This document shows positions 55,617-64,000 of a stretch of DNA of 64,000 bases, in pieces. Positions within the stretch are counted from its first letter, which is position 1. The number at the start of each line of letters is the position of its first letter. Made by a program: the position numbers and the translations under genes. Under the pieces are notes generated by a model. It was given only the letters and a program-made list of their open reading frames with translations. It was not told the origin of the DNA and did not search any database. Origin of the DNA: Methanosarcina acetivorans C2A (GTDB lineage Archaea; Halobacteriota; Methanosarcinia; Methanosarcinales; Methanosarcinaceae); NCBI RefSeq assembly GCF_000007345.1, contig NC_003552.1, forward strand, positions 4,402,001 to 4,466,000. Direction: 5' to 3'.

Positions 55617-56657
55617 ATGGAAAGAAACCTCAGGAAAAATTTTCTTAACGCTCTTTGCGGAAATCCAGTTGGCATGACCCCTGCCCTTTCTGTCACCCAG
55701 ACCGGAACCGTTGAACTGATGGATCTGACCGACGCCTCCTGGCCGGAAGCTCATTCCGACCCGGAAAAGATGGCAACCCTCGCCCTTGCAGGCCACGAAA
55801 TTGCGGGCCTTGAAGCCGTACGTTATCCCTACTGCCTGACCGTGCTTGCCGAAACCATGGGCTGCAACGTGAGGATGGGCACAAAAGATATCCAGCCCTC
55901 GGTCCTGTCTCACCCCTTTTCCGAAGGTCCGGAAAAACTGAAAGTCCCTGAAGCTCTGCTCGAAAAAGGAAGAATTCCCATTGTCCTCAAAGCAACCGAA
56001 ATCCTGGCAGCCCGTGCCGGAGAAGAAAACGGAAAGGAAGAAGTTCCCCTCATAGCAGGGATGGAAGGCCCCCTTACTGTTTTTACCCACCTTGCGGAAG
56101 TTAAGAATTACCTGATCTGGACTATAAAAAAACCCGACTATGTCAATGCCTTCATGGAGACCTGCACCGAGATCTGCATCGAATACGCAAACGCCCTCTT
56201 AGACTGCGGCGCAGACACTCTCTCCATGCCCGACGGCGGGATAGTAGGCTCAAGAATGATGCCTCCTTCGGTTCTTGAAAACTCCGTCAAACCCTTCTAC
56301 AAACGCCTCTGCAAAAAAGTAAAAGGCCCCGTAATCCTGCACATCTGCGGTGACGTGGGCGATTCCCTGGGAACTCTTTCGGAATGCGGTTTCGAAGCCA
56401 TCAGTATAGAAGAAAAAGTTAGCCTCAAAGCTGCAAAAGAAGTCATCGACGGCAGAGCAAGGCTAATCGGAAACGTCTCCCCTTCAAGGACCCTGCTCTT
56501 CGGAACCCCTGAAGCCGTGAAAGCCGAAGCAAAGCAATGCCTCTCGGACGGCGTGGATATCCTTGCCCCGGGCTGCGGGATTGCACCGAGGACCCCGCTT
56601 GCAAATATAAGGGCGCTTGTGGAAGCGAGGAACGAGTGGTACGGGGAGAAGGAATGA
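55617..56657 (+). CDS. Methylcobamide:CoM methyltransferase family (MtaA/MtbA-like)
   Basis: 346 residues, uroporphyrinogen decarboxylase-like barrel. Zinc ligands HICGD (His/Cys, about 242/244) and the later PGCGIAP cysteine (about 320) are all present, as required for thiol activation of coenzyme M. EGPLTVFTHL and MPDGGIVGSRMMPP are typical. Such enzymes move methyl groups from a corrinoid protein to CoM in methylotrophic methanogenesis. No corrinoid protein or substrate methyltransferase lies nearby, so the methyl donor is unknown. Clear coding quality; ATG at 55617. Confidence 0.9.
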   Translation: MERNLRKNFLNALCGNPVGMTPALSVTQTGTVELMDLTDASWPEAHSDPEKMATLALAGHEIAGLEAVRYPYCLTVLAETMGCNVRMGTKDIQPSVLSHPFSEGPEKLKVPEALLEKGRIPIVLKATEILAARAGEENGKEEVPLIAGMEGPLTVFTHLAEVKNYLIWTIKKPDYVNAFMETCTEICIEYANALLDCGADTLSMPDGGIVGSRMMPPSVLENSVKPFYKRLCKKVKGPVILHICGDVGDSLGTLSECGFEAISIEEKVSLKAAKEVIDGRARLIGNVSPSRTLLFGTPEAVKAEAKQCLSDGVDILAPGCGIAPRTPLANIRALVEARNEWYGEKE

Positions 56658-57183
56658 AAAATAGGAGAGGAAAAAAGTAAGGAGAGGAAAAAAGTAAGGA
56701 GAGGATAAAAGTAAGGAGAAAATTCAGACCAGCTTTTTAGCTGTCTCCGGACAGTTACGTAGTACCCGTATTAAACGGGCTCCTGTTTTATTACATAACA
56801 TAAAATTCCTCAATGTTCACATCTCGTGAAGCACCTGGACCTGTCAAATACCAGGAAAATCTTTTTTAAGGCCTCTATTTAACCAAAAAAGTTACGAATT
56901 CGATGAATAAAACATCGCCTTACATATCCCCCAATTATTATAAAAGATAGTTAATATTAAGTGCGTTTATACTACAATATATATGATTAATTAGGAAATT
57001 AAATAAGTTCTAAATTTAAAAATAGTTAATTTTAAGTTCATTTATGCTATTATATACATGGGGGATTATAAAATTAAAAAAGTTCCAGATGAAACTAAAA
57101 TATTAAACCGTTTTTAATCCAGCTTCAACATGAAAGTTATGAATTATTCAAAATTAGCAAAGTGAATTAGGGATGGGGGAGTT
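56658..57183 (+). promoter_or_regulatory. Spacer with GGAGAGGAAAAAAGTAA repeats and a 75-bp-period direct repeat
   Basis: 56660-56722 has three AGGAGAGGANAAAAGTA units. Two imperfect copies of an AT-rich block starting ATAGTTAATNTTAAGT begin at 56947 and 57022 (period 75 bp), and TATCCCCCA / TGGGGGATTATAA strings flank them. The promoter of the sugar amidotransferase gene must lie here. No gene. Confidence 0.6.
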
Positions 57184-58323
57184 ATGACAGAGAATGAATA
57201 CTTGAAAAGATGTAGCAGGTGTATATTACCTGAAACAACACCAAACATTATTTTTGATAAAGATGGTGTTTGTAATTTTTGCCGTTCTCACATAAAAGTC
57301 CGGTATGAAGGGGAATCAAAACTTAGAGAATTATTGCACTCGCATCGCAAAGATAGCAACAAATATGATTGTGCTATAGGAATAAGTGGCGGGCGGGATA
57401 GCAGTTACGCCCTCCTCAAGCTCGTAAAGGATTATAACCTGAAAGTTCTGGCAGTTAACTACGAAAATCCGTTTACTGACCCGCAGGCTAAAACCAATAT
57501 TGAAAATGCTGTAGAAGCGTTAAATGTTGACGTTGTTAGTTTCAAATTGAAGAATAATATTCATGAAAAAACATTTAAACATAATTTCACTTCATGGCTT
57601 CGCAAACCATCTCCTGCAGCCATACCTATGATGTGTATCGCCTGTAAATTGATTCTTCCGAATGTGATTAAATGCGCAAAAAAGTATGGTGTGAAATGTA
57701 TAGTTACAGGAGGTAACCCATATGAATACACATCTTTTAAAAGAGAATTACTGAATGTTTCAACAGATGAAACTTACATGAAGCTCTTAAAAAAAAGCTT
57801 TGGCTTAAAAGGGTTTGGAGGAATTGCGAGTGAAATGTTAAATAACCCAATGTATTGCCATCCGATGTGCATTTCCACAATGATAACAGGATTTTTGTAT
57901 GGAAATCCTTACAGCTTCGGACCCAAATTTTTGTCCCCGGATATTGAGTTTATAGACATATTTCACTACATTCCCTGGCAAGAAGAGGAAGTTTTGTCAA
58001 GAATTAAGCAGGAATTGAAATGGGAAAGCCCGAAAAGATTCAGTTCATCCTGGAGATTTGACTGCACTGTAAGTCATTTAAAAGATTTTATGTATTTGAA
58101 AACCCTCAACATGACCGAAAAAGATGATTTTTATTCTAAAATGGTGAGAGAAGGTCTGATGACTCGGGAAGAAGCGCTCATAAGGATAAAAAATGAAAAC
58201 AAACTGCATATGGATGAAATACGAAAATTACTTGACAGTACCGGAATCAGCGACGTTTCCCACTTAAAAATGGATAAAGAGGAAATAATTCGGAAAGAAA
58301 TACTGGCCGAACAAGTCGGATAA
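57184..58323 (+). CDS. N-acetyl sugar amidotransferase
   Basis: 379 residues, WbpG/TIGR03573-like. N-terminal cysteines RCSRCILPETTP and CNFCRSH, the PP-loop GISGGRDSSYALLKL for ATP activation, and MMCIACKLILPN. Adds an amidine/amide to an N-acetylated sugar nucleotide with ammonia from a HisH/HisF-like partner, in polysaccharide synthesis. No glycan genes surround it, so it is an orphan here. GGGGGAG before the ATG. Low G+C compared with neighbours. Confidence 0.92.
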   Translation: MTENEYLKRCSRCILPETTPNIIFDKDGVCNFCRSHIKVRYEGESKLRELLHSHRKDSNKYDCAIGISGGRDSSYALLKLVKDYNLKVLAVNYENPFTDPQAKTNIENAVEALNVDVVSFKLKNNIHEKTFKHNFTSWLRKPSPAAIPMMCIACKLILPNVIKCAKKYGVKCIVTGGNPYEYTSFKRELLNVSTDETYMKLLKKSFGLKGFGGIASEMLNNPMYCHPMCISTMITGFLYGNPYSFGPKFLSPDIEFIDIFHYIPWQEEEVLSRIKQELKWESPKRFSSSWRFDCTVSHLKDFMYLKTLNMTEKDDFYSKMVREGLMTREEALIRIKNENKLHMDEIRKLLDSTGISDVSHLKMDKEEIIRKEILAEQVG

Positions 58324-58695
58324 TTTTTCATCAAGCATATCAAAAACGATCTATTGTTTAAAGGCTGGTAAGCCTTATTTCGAGGCCTGGGTTTGGAACT
58401 GGTATTTCCCCACCCGAGTTTCGCTTCCCGAGTTTCGCTTCCCGAGTTTCGCTTCGGGAGCACGAGGTCTGTTTCGCTACGCTCAAGCAGACTAATTGAT
58501 GGGCTATAGAGTAAACTGAGATCAAAAAAGACTAACTAATAAGATTTCTAAACAGTAAAACGTTATTCACTATACCAACCATTTCTTGTCCCGCTCGCCT
58601 GCGAGCGGCTTTTCACGTGAAAAAACAGAAGAAGCAAATACAGGAAAAAGAGAAAAGAAGCAATTTTTCCTTAAAATATTGAGAAATCAATTATT
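58324..58695. repeat. Dispersed GC-rich repeat, copy 3
   Basis: CCCGAGTTTCGCTT three times, GGGAGCACGAGGTCTGTTTCG, GCTCAAGCAGACTAA, and TTGTCCCGCTCGCCTGCGAGCGGC (hairpin) in 58410-58605. Same family as the copies around hsdS. No gene in the spacer. Confidence 0.85.
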
Positions 58696-59403
58696 TTATT
58701 CGATTTCCGCAATTAAAGGCATGTGATCACTCAGAGAAATCCAATCTTCATATTTACCAAGATTGACAGGTTTCCTGCAATTGATGAGGTCGACCGGTGC
58801 AAAGATATAATCTATATGATAAGGGGTTTGCCTATTTTTTCTGAAATATAGCGTAGGGTCCTTCTCATTTCCAAACTTTACCTGTTTTGATGTATGATAG
58901 ATACTGGAAATCTCAAATCGATTTAACAGATTAATTACATCGGCAAGTGTTCCATGAAGAGGATACTTGAGGTGTTCACTATCCCAGATAACATTCCAGT
59001 TAAAATCGCCTGCAATAATTGTTGGGGAGCCGAACATATCTTTATAATAATTCAATGACTGCCAGACTTCCCCAATGTACCTTCTTCCCGGATCTTCTTT
59101 ATTGTTCTGTGACCAGACCGCGATAAGATTTATTTCTCTATTATGAGACACTTTGACCGGAAGGACATACCTGTAACTTTCACAATAGGACTCATGAATT
59201 GCAATTTCAAAGCCATTGAAACTAAAAACAGCCAGACCCTTGTTTCGATTCTCGCCTATCCATAAAACATCATCATAAAACTTATTTTTGAACTTGTCCG
59301 GATGCTCACACTCCGGTACTACTAACAAATCAGGCTCATAGGGAAGAATTTGTTCGTATTTCTTTCTGAAAGCCATGTTGCAATTCCAGGCTATAATTCT
59401 CAT
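58696..59403 (-). CDS. Endonuclease/exonuclease/phosphatase family protein
   Basis: 235 residues from ATG 59403 (MRIIAWNCNMAFRKK). EEP fold motifs: WNCN, VVPECEHPD (metal-binding Glu), IIAGDFNWNV, HIDYIFAP, and SLSDHMPLIAEI (catalytic His). Metal-dependent phosphodiesterase; DNA repair nuclease or lipid/sugar phosphatase cannot be told apart. Low G+C. Confidence 0.92.
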   Translation of the reverse strand: MRIIAWNCNMAFRKKYEQILPYEPDLLVVPECEHPDKFKNKFYDDVLWIGENRNKGLAVFSFNGFEIAIHESYCESYRYVLPVKVSHNREINLIAVWSQNNKEDPGRRYIGEVWQSLNYYKDMFGSPTIIAGDFNWNVIWDSEHLKYPLHGTLADVINLLNRFEISSIYHTSKQVKFGNEKDPTLYFRKNRQTPYHIDYIFAPVDLINCRKPVNLGKYEDWISLSDHMPLIAEIE

Positions 59404-59412
59404 GTTTAACAC

Positions 59413-59974
59413 ACTATTCGGTTACTGATCACTAAAATACTTGCTACAAATCGGAGAAGATCTTTCTTAAAAATAAGAAGCATCAGGACAAAAAGTTTGT
59501 TTTTTTGATTGAACTTATCCTGAAAACTCAAAATTGTTTCTCAAATAACAGAATTAAAAACGGCAAAAGCCTGAAAGGTCTGAAAGAACTCAGAAGAAGC
59601 AAAATTAAATTATACTTGAAGAACTCTTTTACATGCTCGTTTTATTGTGTTACTAATTTTCAAATTTCTTCTTCCTTCTCTTACTTTTTGGGTAGGACCG
59701 CCAGACAAGCTGGCGGGTTTTCCTATATTATGCGAATTTAAAAACCTTTTTTGAAGATAAGAAGAAGTTCTCCTTGCCCGTGAAACCTTATTCGCTTTAC
59801 CGAGTCATTCTTGTCACGCTCGACGAAGGAGAGCGGTCTTTCCCGCGAGAAATAGAAAGAATTAATTTAAATGGTTTCAATAAGGGAGCTGATAGAGAAG
59901 TAAAGAAGAAATGCTCTTGTCAGCAGGGATATAATGGTTTTTTCAGAATTAGCTTTAGGCTTTCTTACTAACTT
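59413..59974. other. Spacer with a hairpin and a partial dispersed repeat
   Basis: CCGCCAGACAAGCTGGCGG plus TTTT at 59699-59721 is a stable hairpin, possibly a terminator. 59785-59835 carries a partial, degraded copy of the dispersed repeat (TTATTCGCTTTACCGAGTCATTCTTGTC). Short open frames here lack gene-like features. Confidence 0.5.
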
Positions 59975-60106
59975 TGAGCTCATCCCAAAACCTATTTTAT
60001 CCCTGCATCGGTCAAAATTTCAGAATTATTTTCATTATCTGTGACTCGATTGACTATTTCAGATTCAAGATTCGGAGAGCCGATTTTGGGTTTTGGGATA
60101 AGCTCA
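59975..60106. mobile_element. 132-bp MITE-like element
   Basis: Left end TGAGCTCATCCCAAAACC; right end is its complement GGTTTTGGGATAAGCTCA with one mismatch. No coding sense. Cuts into the 5' side of the following fragment. A TT flanks it on each side. Confidence 0.8.
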
Positions 60107-60285
60107 TTATATATGATTCTTCCAAGAAAATCCCTAAAGAAATTTCTGATACTTACTCGAAAGTATATGGTAAAGCAATAGAAGAGTTTTCAAATAAGCA
60201 CTGTAAATTGAATGGGATGCAGATTGAGGTATTTTTTCGTCCGAAAAAAGTGGAAATCACAATAAGAAAATACCTAAAAATCTGA
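60107..60285 (+). pseudogene. C-terminal fragment of an unidentified protein
   Basis: About 59 residues: YDSSKKIPKEISDTYSKVYG, EEFSNKHCKLNGMQIEVFFR, KVEITIRKYLKI. Protein-like, but the frame upstream runs through the MITE, so its own 5' part has been removed. Not recognised. Confidence 0.5.
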
Positions 60286-60302
60286 TTTTGTGACCTTATC
60301 AC

Positions 60303-60668
60303 TCATCCCATCAATTCCGTATCCTCATGCGAATAAGCCGGCGCACAGCAGCAAAGTATTTTCAGCTCCTCTTCACCTGCATTCCTGACCCTGTGCGGAG
60401 TTCCGGGCGCAATACAGATGGAATCCCCTTTTCTGACCTCGAATTCTTCCGATCCGAGGGTCATTATCCCGCTGCCTTCCGTGATGTGATAGATTTCTTC
60501 GCTTAGCCGGTGTCTGTGAAGAAGCGTTTCCCCTCCGGCAGGCACGATGGCTTCGGCAAGGCTCTGCTTTGAGTTGCCGTGGACTGCGGGATGCATAAGT
60601 TCACGGATTATTGAGCCGTCTTTTGTGATGTAGGGTTCTACCATTTCGTATCTTGTTTTTATCCGCAT
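60303..60668 (-). CDS. Cupin-domain protein
   Basis: 121 residues. Cupin motif 1 ETLLHRHRLSEEIYHITEGSGIM and motif 2 GDSICIAPGTPHRVRNAG hold the metal ligands (two His and Glu, then His). Mannose-6-phosphate isomerase-like small cupin; activity unknown. Alone. Confidence 0.92.
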   Translation of the reverse strand: MRIKTRYEMVEPYITKDGSIIRELMHPAVHGNSKQSLAEAIVPAGGETLLHRHRLSEEIYHITEGSGIMTLGSEEFEVRKGDSICIAPGTPHRVRNAGEEELKILCCCAPAYSHEDTELMG

Positions 60669-60757
60669 TCAGAACTACTGATACTGGCAACTATATAACT
60701 ATTTTTGGATTAAAGAGAGTTTGGATTAAAGAGAGTTTGGATTAAGGAGAATTTGGA

Positions 60758-61411
60758 TTAAAGAGAGGGGGAGACTTCATCTTCCTGTAAAAGTTCTGAA
60801 AAAAATGCCGGGCAGTCCGGGATCAAGCTGGCATCTATCAGAATTAAATTCAGGTAAAAAGGCCCACCACCTTTAATTTTCACAGGAGATAGGTCGAGAA
60901 AATCCCGGATATCTGTTGGGTGTTCAAGAAAAAACTTCTCAAGCTCCGGGTGGTTCAGGTTTTCTTTGCAGGGGAGACCTGCGGCATAGATTGTGGAATC
61001 TAACAGGGTCCCGGCTCGTGCGTCCAGAAGGAGGGCAAAGAAGGAATACAGGCCGTACGGCAGGTCAAGCATGTACCGCGCGTCTGCATCAAGTTCGGAT
61101 AATAAAAGGTTCCGGGTCTTTTTCCTGTACACCCCTAAAAGCAGTATCGTATCTTTGGAAAGAAGTTCCTGGACCGTATCCGGCAGGAAAAAACCTCCGA
61201 AGACGAACTCGCACACTTCATAAGTCGAAGCTGTAAAATCGTTTCTGACAAACAGCATGCCGTCCTGGTCCGAGAGCGAATACCCCATATTGCCCTGAAG
61301 ATCGATTATAGGGTATTTACCCGCAACAGCATCCTTCCAGAACTTTTCAAGAGCTCTGTCCTCTATTCGGGACAACAGATGTATACATTTTCCAACAGCA
61401 ATACCTTCCAA
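60758..61411 (-). CDS. Hypothetical protein
   Basis: 217 residues, intact, no recognised domain. Begins MEGIAVGKCIHLLSRIEDRA; later GKYPIIDLQGNMGYSLSDQD, SKDTILLLGVYRKKTRNLLL, and a C-terminal GGPFYLNLILIDASLIPD. Mixed alpha/beta, soluble, moderately acidic. Codon use is normal for the window. GGATTAAAGAGAGTTT repeats lie at its 3' end (60709-60765). Confidence 0.8.
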   Translation of the reverse strand: MEGIAVGKCIHLLSRIEDRALEKFWKDAVAGKYPIIDLQGNMGYSLSDQDGMLFVRNDFTASTYEVCEFVFGGFFLPDTVQELLSKDTILLLGVYRKKTRNLLLSELDADARYMLDLPYGLYSFFALLLDARAGTLLDSTIYAAGLPCKENLNHPELEKFFLEHPTDIRDFLDLSPVKIKGGGPFYLNLILIDASLIPDCPAFFSELLQEDEVSPSL

Positions 61412-61698
61412 GAGTAAACCCTCCCATGATTCTGCAGCTCAGTTTCATCCCGATTTCCCCGATCAAAAAACCCCTTTGTGGAATTAAAGGTCACAGGAGA
61501 TTAATCGCAATATAATATATAAACTTCATAATATAAATGCCTGGACATGAAAAAAGGCCAAATAATTCAGAAACCAGATAGAAACCAGATAGAAATTCAG
61601 AAAAAGAAATAAGGAAAGAAATGAGGAAAGAAATAAGAAAAAATTATCGAAAAAAAGAAAAAACTTTGAATTTTACTGCATATCAAAAAAACTGGATT
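61412..61698. other. Spacer with A-rich repeat
   Basis: 287 bp. GAAACCAGATA and GAAAGAAAT(A/G)AG-type repeats at 61568-61640. No gene seen. Confidence 0.4.
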
Positions 61699-61983
61699 TT
61701 ACTCGAGTTTTTCTATTCTCTCTTTCTTGACAAAGGGCTTACTGATTTTCGCTGGCATCCATTCAGGTCTGTTTTTTGGAGCTGCGACAGTTTGCTTCCA
61801 TGCTTTGAAAACATGAATTTTCTTTGTCCCGCGCTCTCTGAGCCGGATGACATCCGGTTTCGATTTGGTTCCTGAGCCCCTGTTTGCGGCTTTAAGGGCT
61901 GCCTGCCGAGGCTGTTTACCAGTGAAAACTCCGTGCTCGTTACCATCTACATCCCGTAGAACAAAATTTCTTGTGTCAGACAT
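61699..61983 (-). CDS. Non-histone chromosomal protein MC1
   Basis: 94 residues, the usual size. MSDTRNFVLRDVDGNEHGVFTG, KQPRQAALKAANRG, LRERGTKKIHVFKAWKQ and PEWMPAKISKPFVKK are the strands and loops of MC1, a monomer that bends DNA and is abundant in Methanosarcina. Start ATG 61983 follows GGAGATG; the longer frame is upstream leader. Confidence 0.97.
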   Translation of the reverse strand: MSDTRNFVLRDVDGNEHGVFTGKQPRQAALKAANRGSGTKSKPDVIRLRERGTKKIHVFKAWKQTVAAPKNRPEWMPAKISKPFVKKERIEKLE

Positions 61984-62356
61984 AAGGGTCATCTCCAAAA
62001 ATATGTTATTAGAGACTAATAAAATCTAAAGTATATATAATTTTTCTTTAAATGTTGTCTATGGATATTGTTTTATGAAAAACGTCCCTCAAATTAAAAA
62101 TTATGTATACACTTAATCTGGAACTGACCGGCCAGAGAAAAACAATATCATTAGCAGTCTTTATAAAGTAAAATAAGAAAATCGCAATGAGATGACTTCC
62201 CTCAATTTATAGTTATCGTTCGTATTTTTTCTTTGTTCACAGGTAGTAATCATAAGTACTTGTTATCATAAGTACTTGTTATCATAAGTACTTGTTACGT
62301 TAAAAGTGAGATATTCCAACTGATTTTTACAGGTTGATCCGGTAAAATTTTGAAAC
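61984..62356. promoter_or_regulatory. Spacer upstream of MC1, with 16-bp tandem repeat
   Basis: TATA-like TTATATATACTTTAG reads toward MC1 at 62022-62040. ATCATAAGTACTTGTT is repeated three times at 62249-62296. No gene. Confidence 0.6.
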
Positions 62357-62809
62357 TCATTTTACCTTTTCCGCCCTTTTTTTGAGGGCGCTGTTCATAT
62401 CCCCAAAACTGCGTACCGTACCTTTCTCTATAGACCATGAAACGCTGATAAAAGGAATTGCAATCCCACTAAATTTCTCTTTCTGGATAAAGCGTACCCT
62501 ATGGCCTGAAATTTCTTCCAGGATAAAGCTACGCTCCCCATCGAGAAGTCCAGGGAAGAAAAAATTTCCTTTCCAGGTAAGTTCTTTTTTTGGCTCTAGC
62601 CGAATGATCCTCGGATGAATAGTCACGCCTTTTTCCCATTCAGGCTTCATGAAAACTTTAAGTTTACTTCCTACCTTTACCTCCCCGCTTATTTCCCTTA
62701 TGTAAGGGTTCCACTGGGGATAGGCTGCAAAATCCGTAAGGATTTGCCAAATGCGATCCGCAGAAGCGAATATCTCGATTTCTGTGCTGATTTCTTTTTT
62801 GAACCCGAT
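62357..62809 (-). CDS. SRPBCC family protein with a probable non-ATG start
   Basis: About 150 residues: ISTEIEIFASADRIWQILTDFAAYPQWNPYI is a perfect start of the START-like fold, then SGEVKVGSKLKVFMKPEW, a DGERSFILEEISGHRVRFIQKE core and a C-terminal helix GDMNSALKKRAEKV. The first ATG (62650) would cut off this first third. No ATG, GTG or TTG exists in frame before it, but AGAGGAG is placed 8 nt ahead of an in-frame ATC at 62809. Start therefore uncertain. Confidence 0.8.
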   Translation of the reverse strand: MGFKKEISTEIEIFASADRIWQILTDFAAYPQWNPYIREISGEVKVGSKLKVFMKPEWEKGVTIHPRIIRLEPKKELTWKGNFFFPGLLDGERSFILEEISGHRVRFIQKEKFSGIAIPFISVSWSIEKGTVRSFGDMNSALKKRAEKVK

Positions 62810-62824
62810 GGTTGCAACTCCTCT

Positions 62825-63221
62825 TTCATTTTTCCTGATCTCTTTTAGTCTATCAAAGGCAAACTTATTAATTCTACTTATTTGAACCGGGAGCAGGGAA
62901 GATAAAGTATGAAAAAAGGACTACGGACTTGTTCAGTTGGCTTGTTCAGTTGGGCTTGTTAAGTCACTTGTTCGGTTAACTCGTCCAGCCAACTCATTCA
63001 TCAGCTCTTTTAGTCGGCTTTTCCAGTCAGCTTTCCCAGTCGGCTTTTCCAGTCAGCTTTCCCAGTCAGCTTTCCCAGTCAGCTCTTCCAAGCAGCTACT
63101 CTTCAAGGTCCGGTAAGGAATCATAATTTTCGCTTAAAGGACAGAGCGCTTGCTTAAAAAGCATAAGAAAGCCTGCTTAAAAAACATGAGTCTGCTCAAA
63201 GACCATTTTACTAAAAAACCT
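62825..63221. repeat. Spacer with CAGTCAGCTTTCC repeats
   Basis: 63010-63090 is made of units AGTC(G/A)GCTTT(T/C)CC, with looser CTTGTTCAGTTGG copies before it (62928-62975). No gene. Confidence 0.8.
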
Positions 63222-63896
63222 TCAGGACATGCCGAAGAGTTTTTTCTTTAACTTTCGCTTTACGCTTCCGTACATCTGTTTCAGGATGATAGGAGTGGGG
63301 GTACTTTTCCCGGCAGGGGAAACTTTTCCTTCTCTTATTGCCCTGAGCACTGCCTCGACTGTTTTTTCGGAAGCATCGATTTCAGTATATGCCTGCCCTA
63401 CCATTTCGGGGATATGGGAGTCGCTCCCTGCAACAGCGGGGATTCCAAGCCTTTCTGCCTCAACTAAGGCTTTTCTGTTGGCTCCGTTGAAAAGGCAACG
63501 TGAATTGAAGACCTCAACCGCATCCGTATCAAGCCCTTCGAAACTTCCGATTCCGTGAGAGCTGCTCTTAAAAGGATGGGGAATGATGACCGTGCCTCCG
63601 AGTTTTCGAGCCCTTCGGATAGTTTCTTCCGGACTTAGCCGGGGTTCGATATCCTCTTTGATTCCCAGGACCAGGATATGTCCCTTTGAGGAGCTGACCT
63701 CCACGCCGGGGATAACTGTAATTTCGAGACCAAGTTCCAGGGCTTTTTTTGCACAGGCAAGCCCGCCTTCAACCGTATCATGGTCACAGATAGCAAAGCC
63801 GTCAAGGCCCCTTTTGAGGGCATTCTCAAGGATATCCTCATGGCTTGACTCACTATCTCTTGAATACTCGGAATGTACGTGAAGATCGAATTTCAT
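63222..63896 (-). CDS. PHP-domain metal-dependent phosphoesterase
   Basis: 224 residues. FDLHVHSEYSRDS (HxH), ICDHDTVEGG (DHD), VIPGVEVSS, IIPHPFKSSSHG and AVAGSDSH carry the metal ligands of the PHP fold complete. Related to small archaeal phosphatases/nucleases; substrate unknown. ATG at 63896. Confidence 0.94.
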   Translation of the reverse strand: MKFDLHVHSEYSRDSESSHEDILENALKRGLDGFAICDHDTVEGGLACAKKALELGLEITVIPGVEVSSSKGHILVLGIKEDIEPRLSPEETIRRARKLGGTVIIPHPFKSSSHGIGSFEGLDTDAVEVFNSRCLFNGANRKALVEAERLGIPAVAGSDSHIPEMVGQAYTEIDASEKTVEAVLRAIREGKVSPAGKSTPTPIILKQMYGSVKRKLKKKLFGMS

Positions 63897-64000
63897 GCTA
63901 ATATAAAAATGCGAGTAGAATTTATATAAATTTTGAAACGGACATTAATAAAGAGAAAAAGAGAAGGAAAGCAGGCACTTTACGGGGGGTTTCGGGTCAG

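Noticed and set aside
59699-59721. Hairpin considered as part of an RNA gene
   Set aside because: Only one short stem; could be a terminator or a relic, no wider structure seen.
61621-61875. 84-residue plus-strand frame
   Set aside because: Antisense to MC1.

Overview
The window is archaeal and almost certainly from a Methanosarcina chromosome. The evidence is the divergent isf / pta-ackA acetate-activation locus, methanogen chromosomal protein MC1, ADP-dependent sugar kinases, a methylcobamide:CoM methyltransferase, a Methanosarcina-type S-layer-domain protein and the long, repeat-rich AT-biased spacers. I see no tRNA, rRNA or CRISPR array.

Layout. 0-8 kb is mostly housekeeping: the end of a nucleoside-phosphorylase-domain protein, an OGG-type glycosylase, two adjacent ADP-dependent phosphofructokinase/glucokinase homologues, and an argC-CBS-argJ arginine operon. 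8-11 kb holds small genes: a frameshifted pilin, a deoxyribosyltransferase-like protein, an unannotated 55-residue protein and a GNAT acetyltransferase. 11-20 kb is a decayed accessory island. Remnants of one type I restriction-modification locus (hsdM, an AlbA_2-domain gene, hsdS, the hsdR C-terminus) lie in order on the plus strand. They are interrupted by an intact IS5-like element, a MITE, two acidic paralogous proteins, an AAA ATPase and inverted copies of a dispersed repeat. 20-24 kb carries an ABC exporter operon with a CARDB-like surface protein. 23.5-27.6 kb is a graveyard: a broken alpha/beta hydrolase beside a TetR regulator with clear operators, a broken HemK-type methyltransferase, and an IS66-like transposase pseudogene that itself contains a MITE with a 5-bp target duplication.

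28-35 kb is core-like: Hsp20 with a long leader, an MFS transporter, AMMECR1, pgk, a family-4 uracil-DNA glycosylase, a short Hsp20, two ferredoxins with an altered first cluster and an HTH regulator. 36-44 kb concerns the cell surface and proteolysis: an S-layer-domain protein, a three-gene operon (membrane wHTH, exported CARDB-like protein, HEAT-repeat lipoprotein), an ATP-grasp acyl-CoA synthetase subunit, and an M14 carboxypeptidase beside a stand-alone copy of its N-terminal domain. 44.7-50 kb is ackA, pta, isf and a ClC channel. 50-64 kb contains SRPBCC and hydrolase genes, a 1157-residue NACHT-HEAT NTPase, a MtaA/MtbA-family methyltransferase, an orphan sugar amidotransferase, an EEP nuclease, a cupin, MC1, an SRPBCC protein and a PHP phosphoesterase.

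How the genes work together. Pta and AckA interconvert acetyl-CoA and acetate, and Isf beside them is a likely electron carrier. ArgC and ArgJ act in the acetylated ornithine pathway. The three-gene cassette at 37.7-40.7 kb reads as a membrane-to-DNA signalling or envelope-maintenance unit. The NACHT-HEAT protein and the phosphorylase-domain protein are immune-like candidates at opposite ends of the window, not visibly linked. The window is unusually rich in short tandem repeats and relics, so many small open frames here are not genes.
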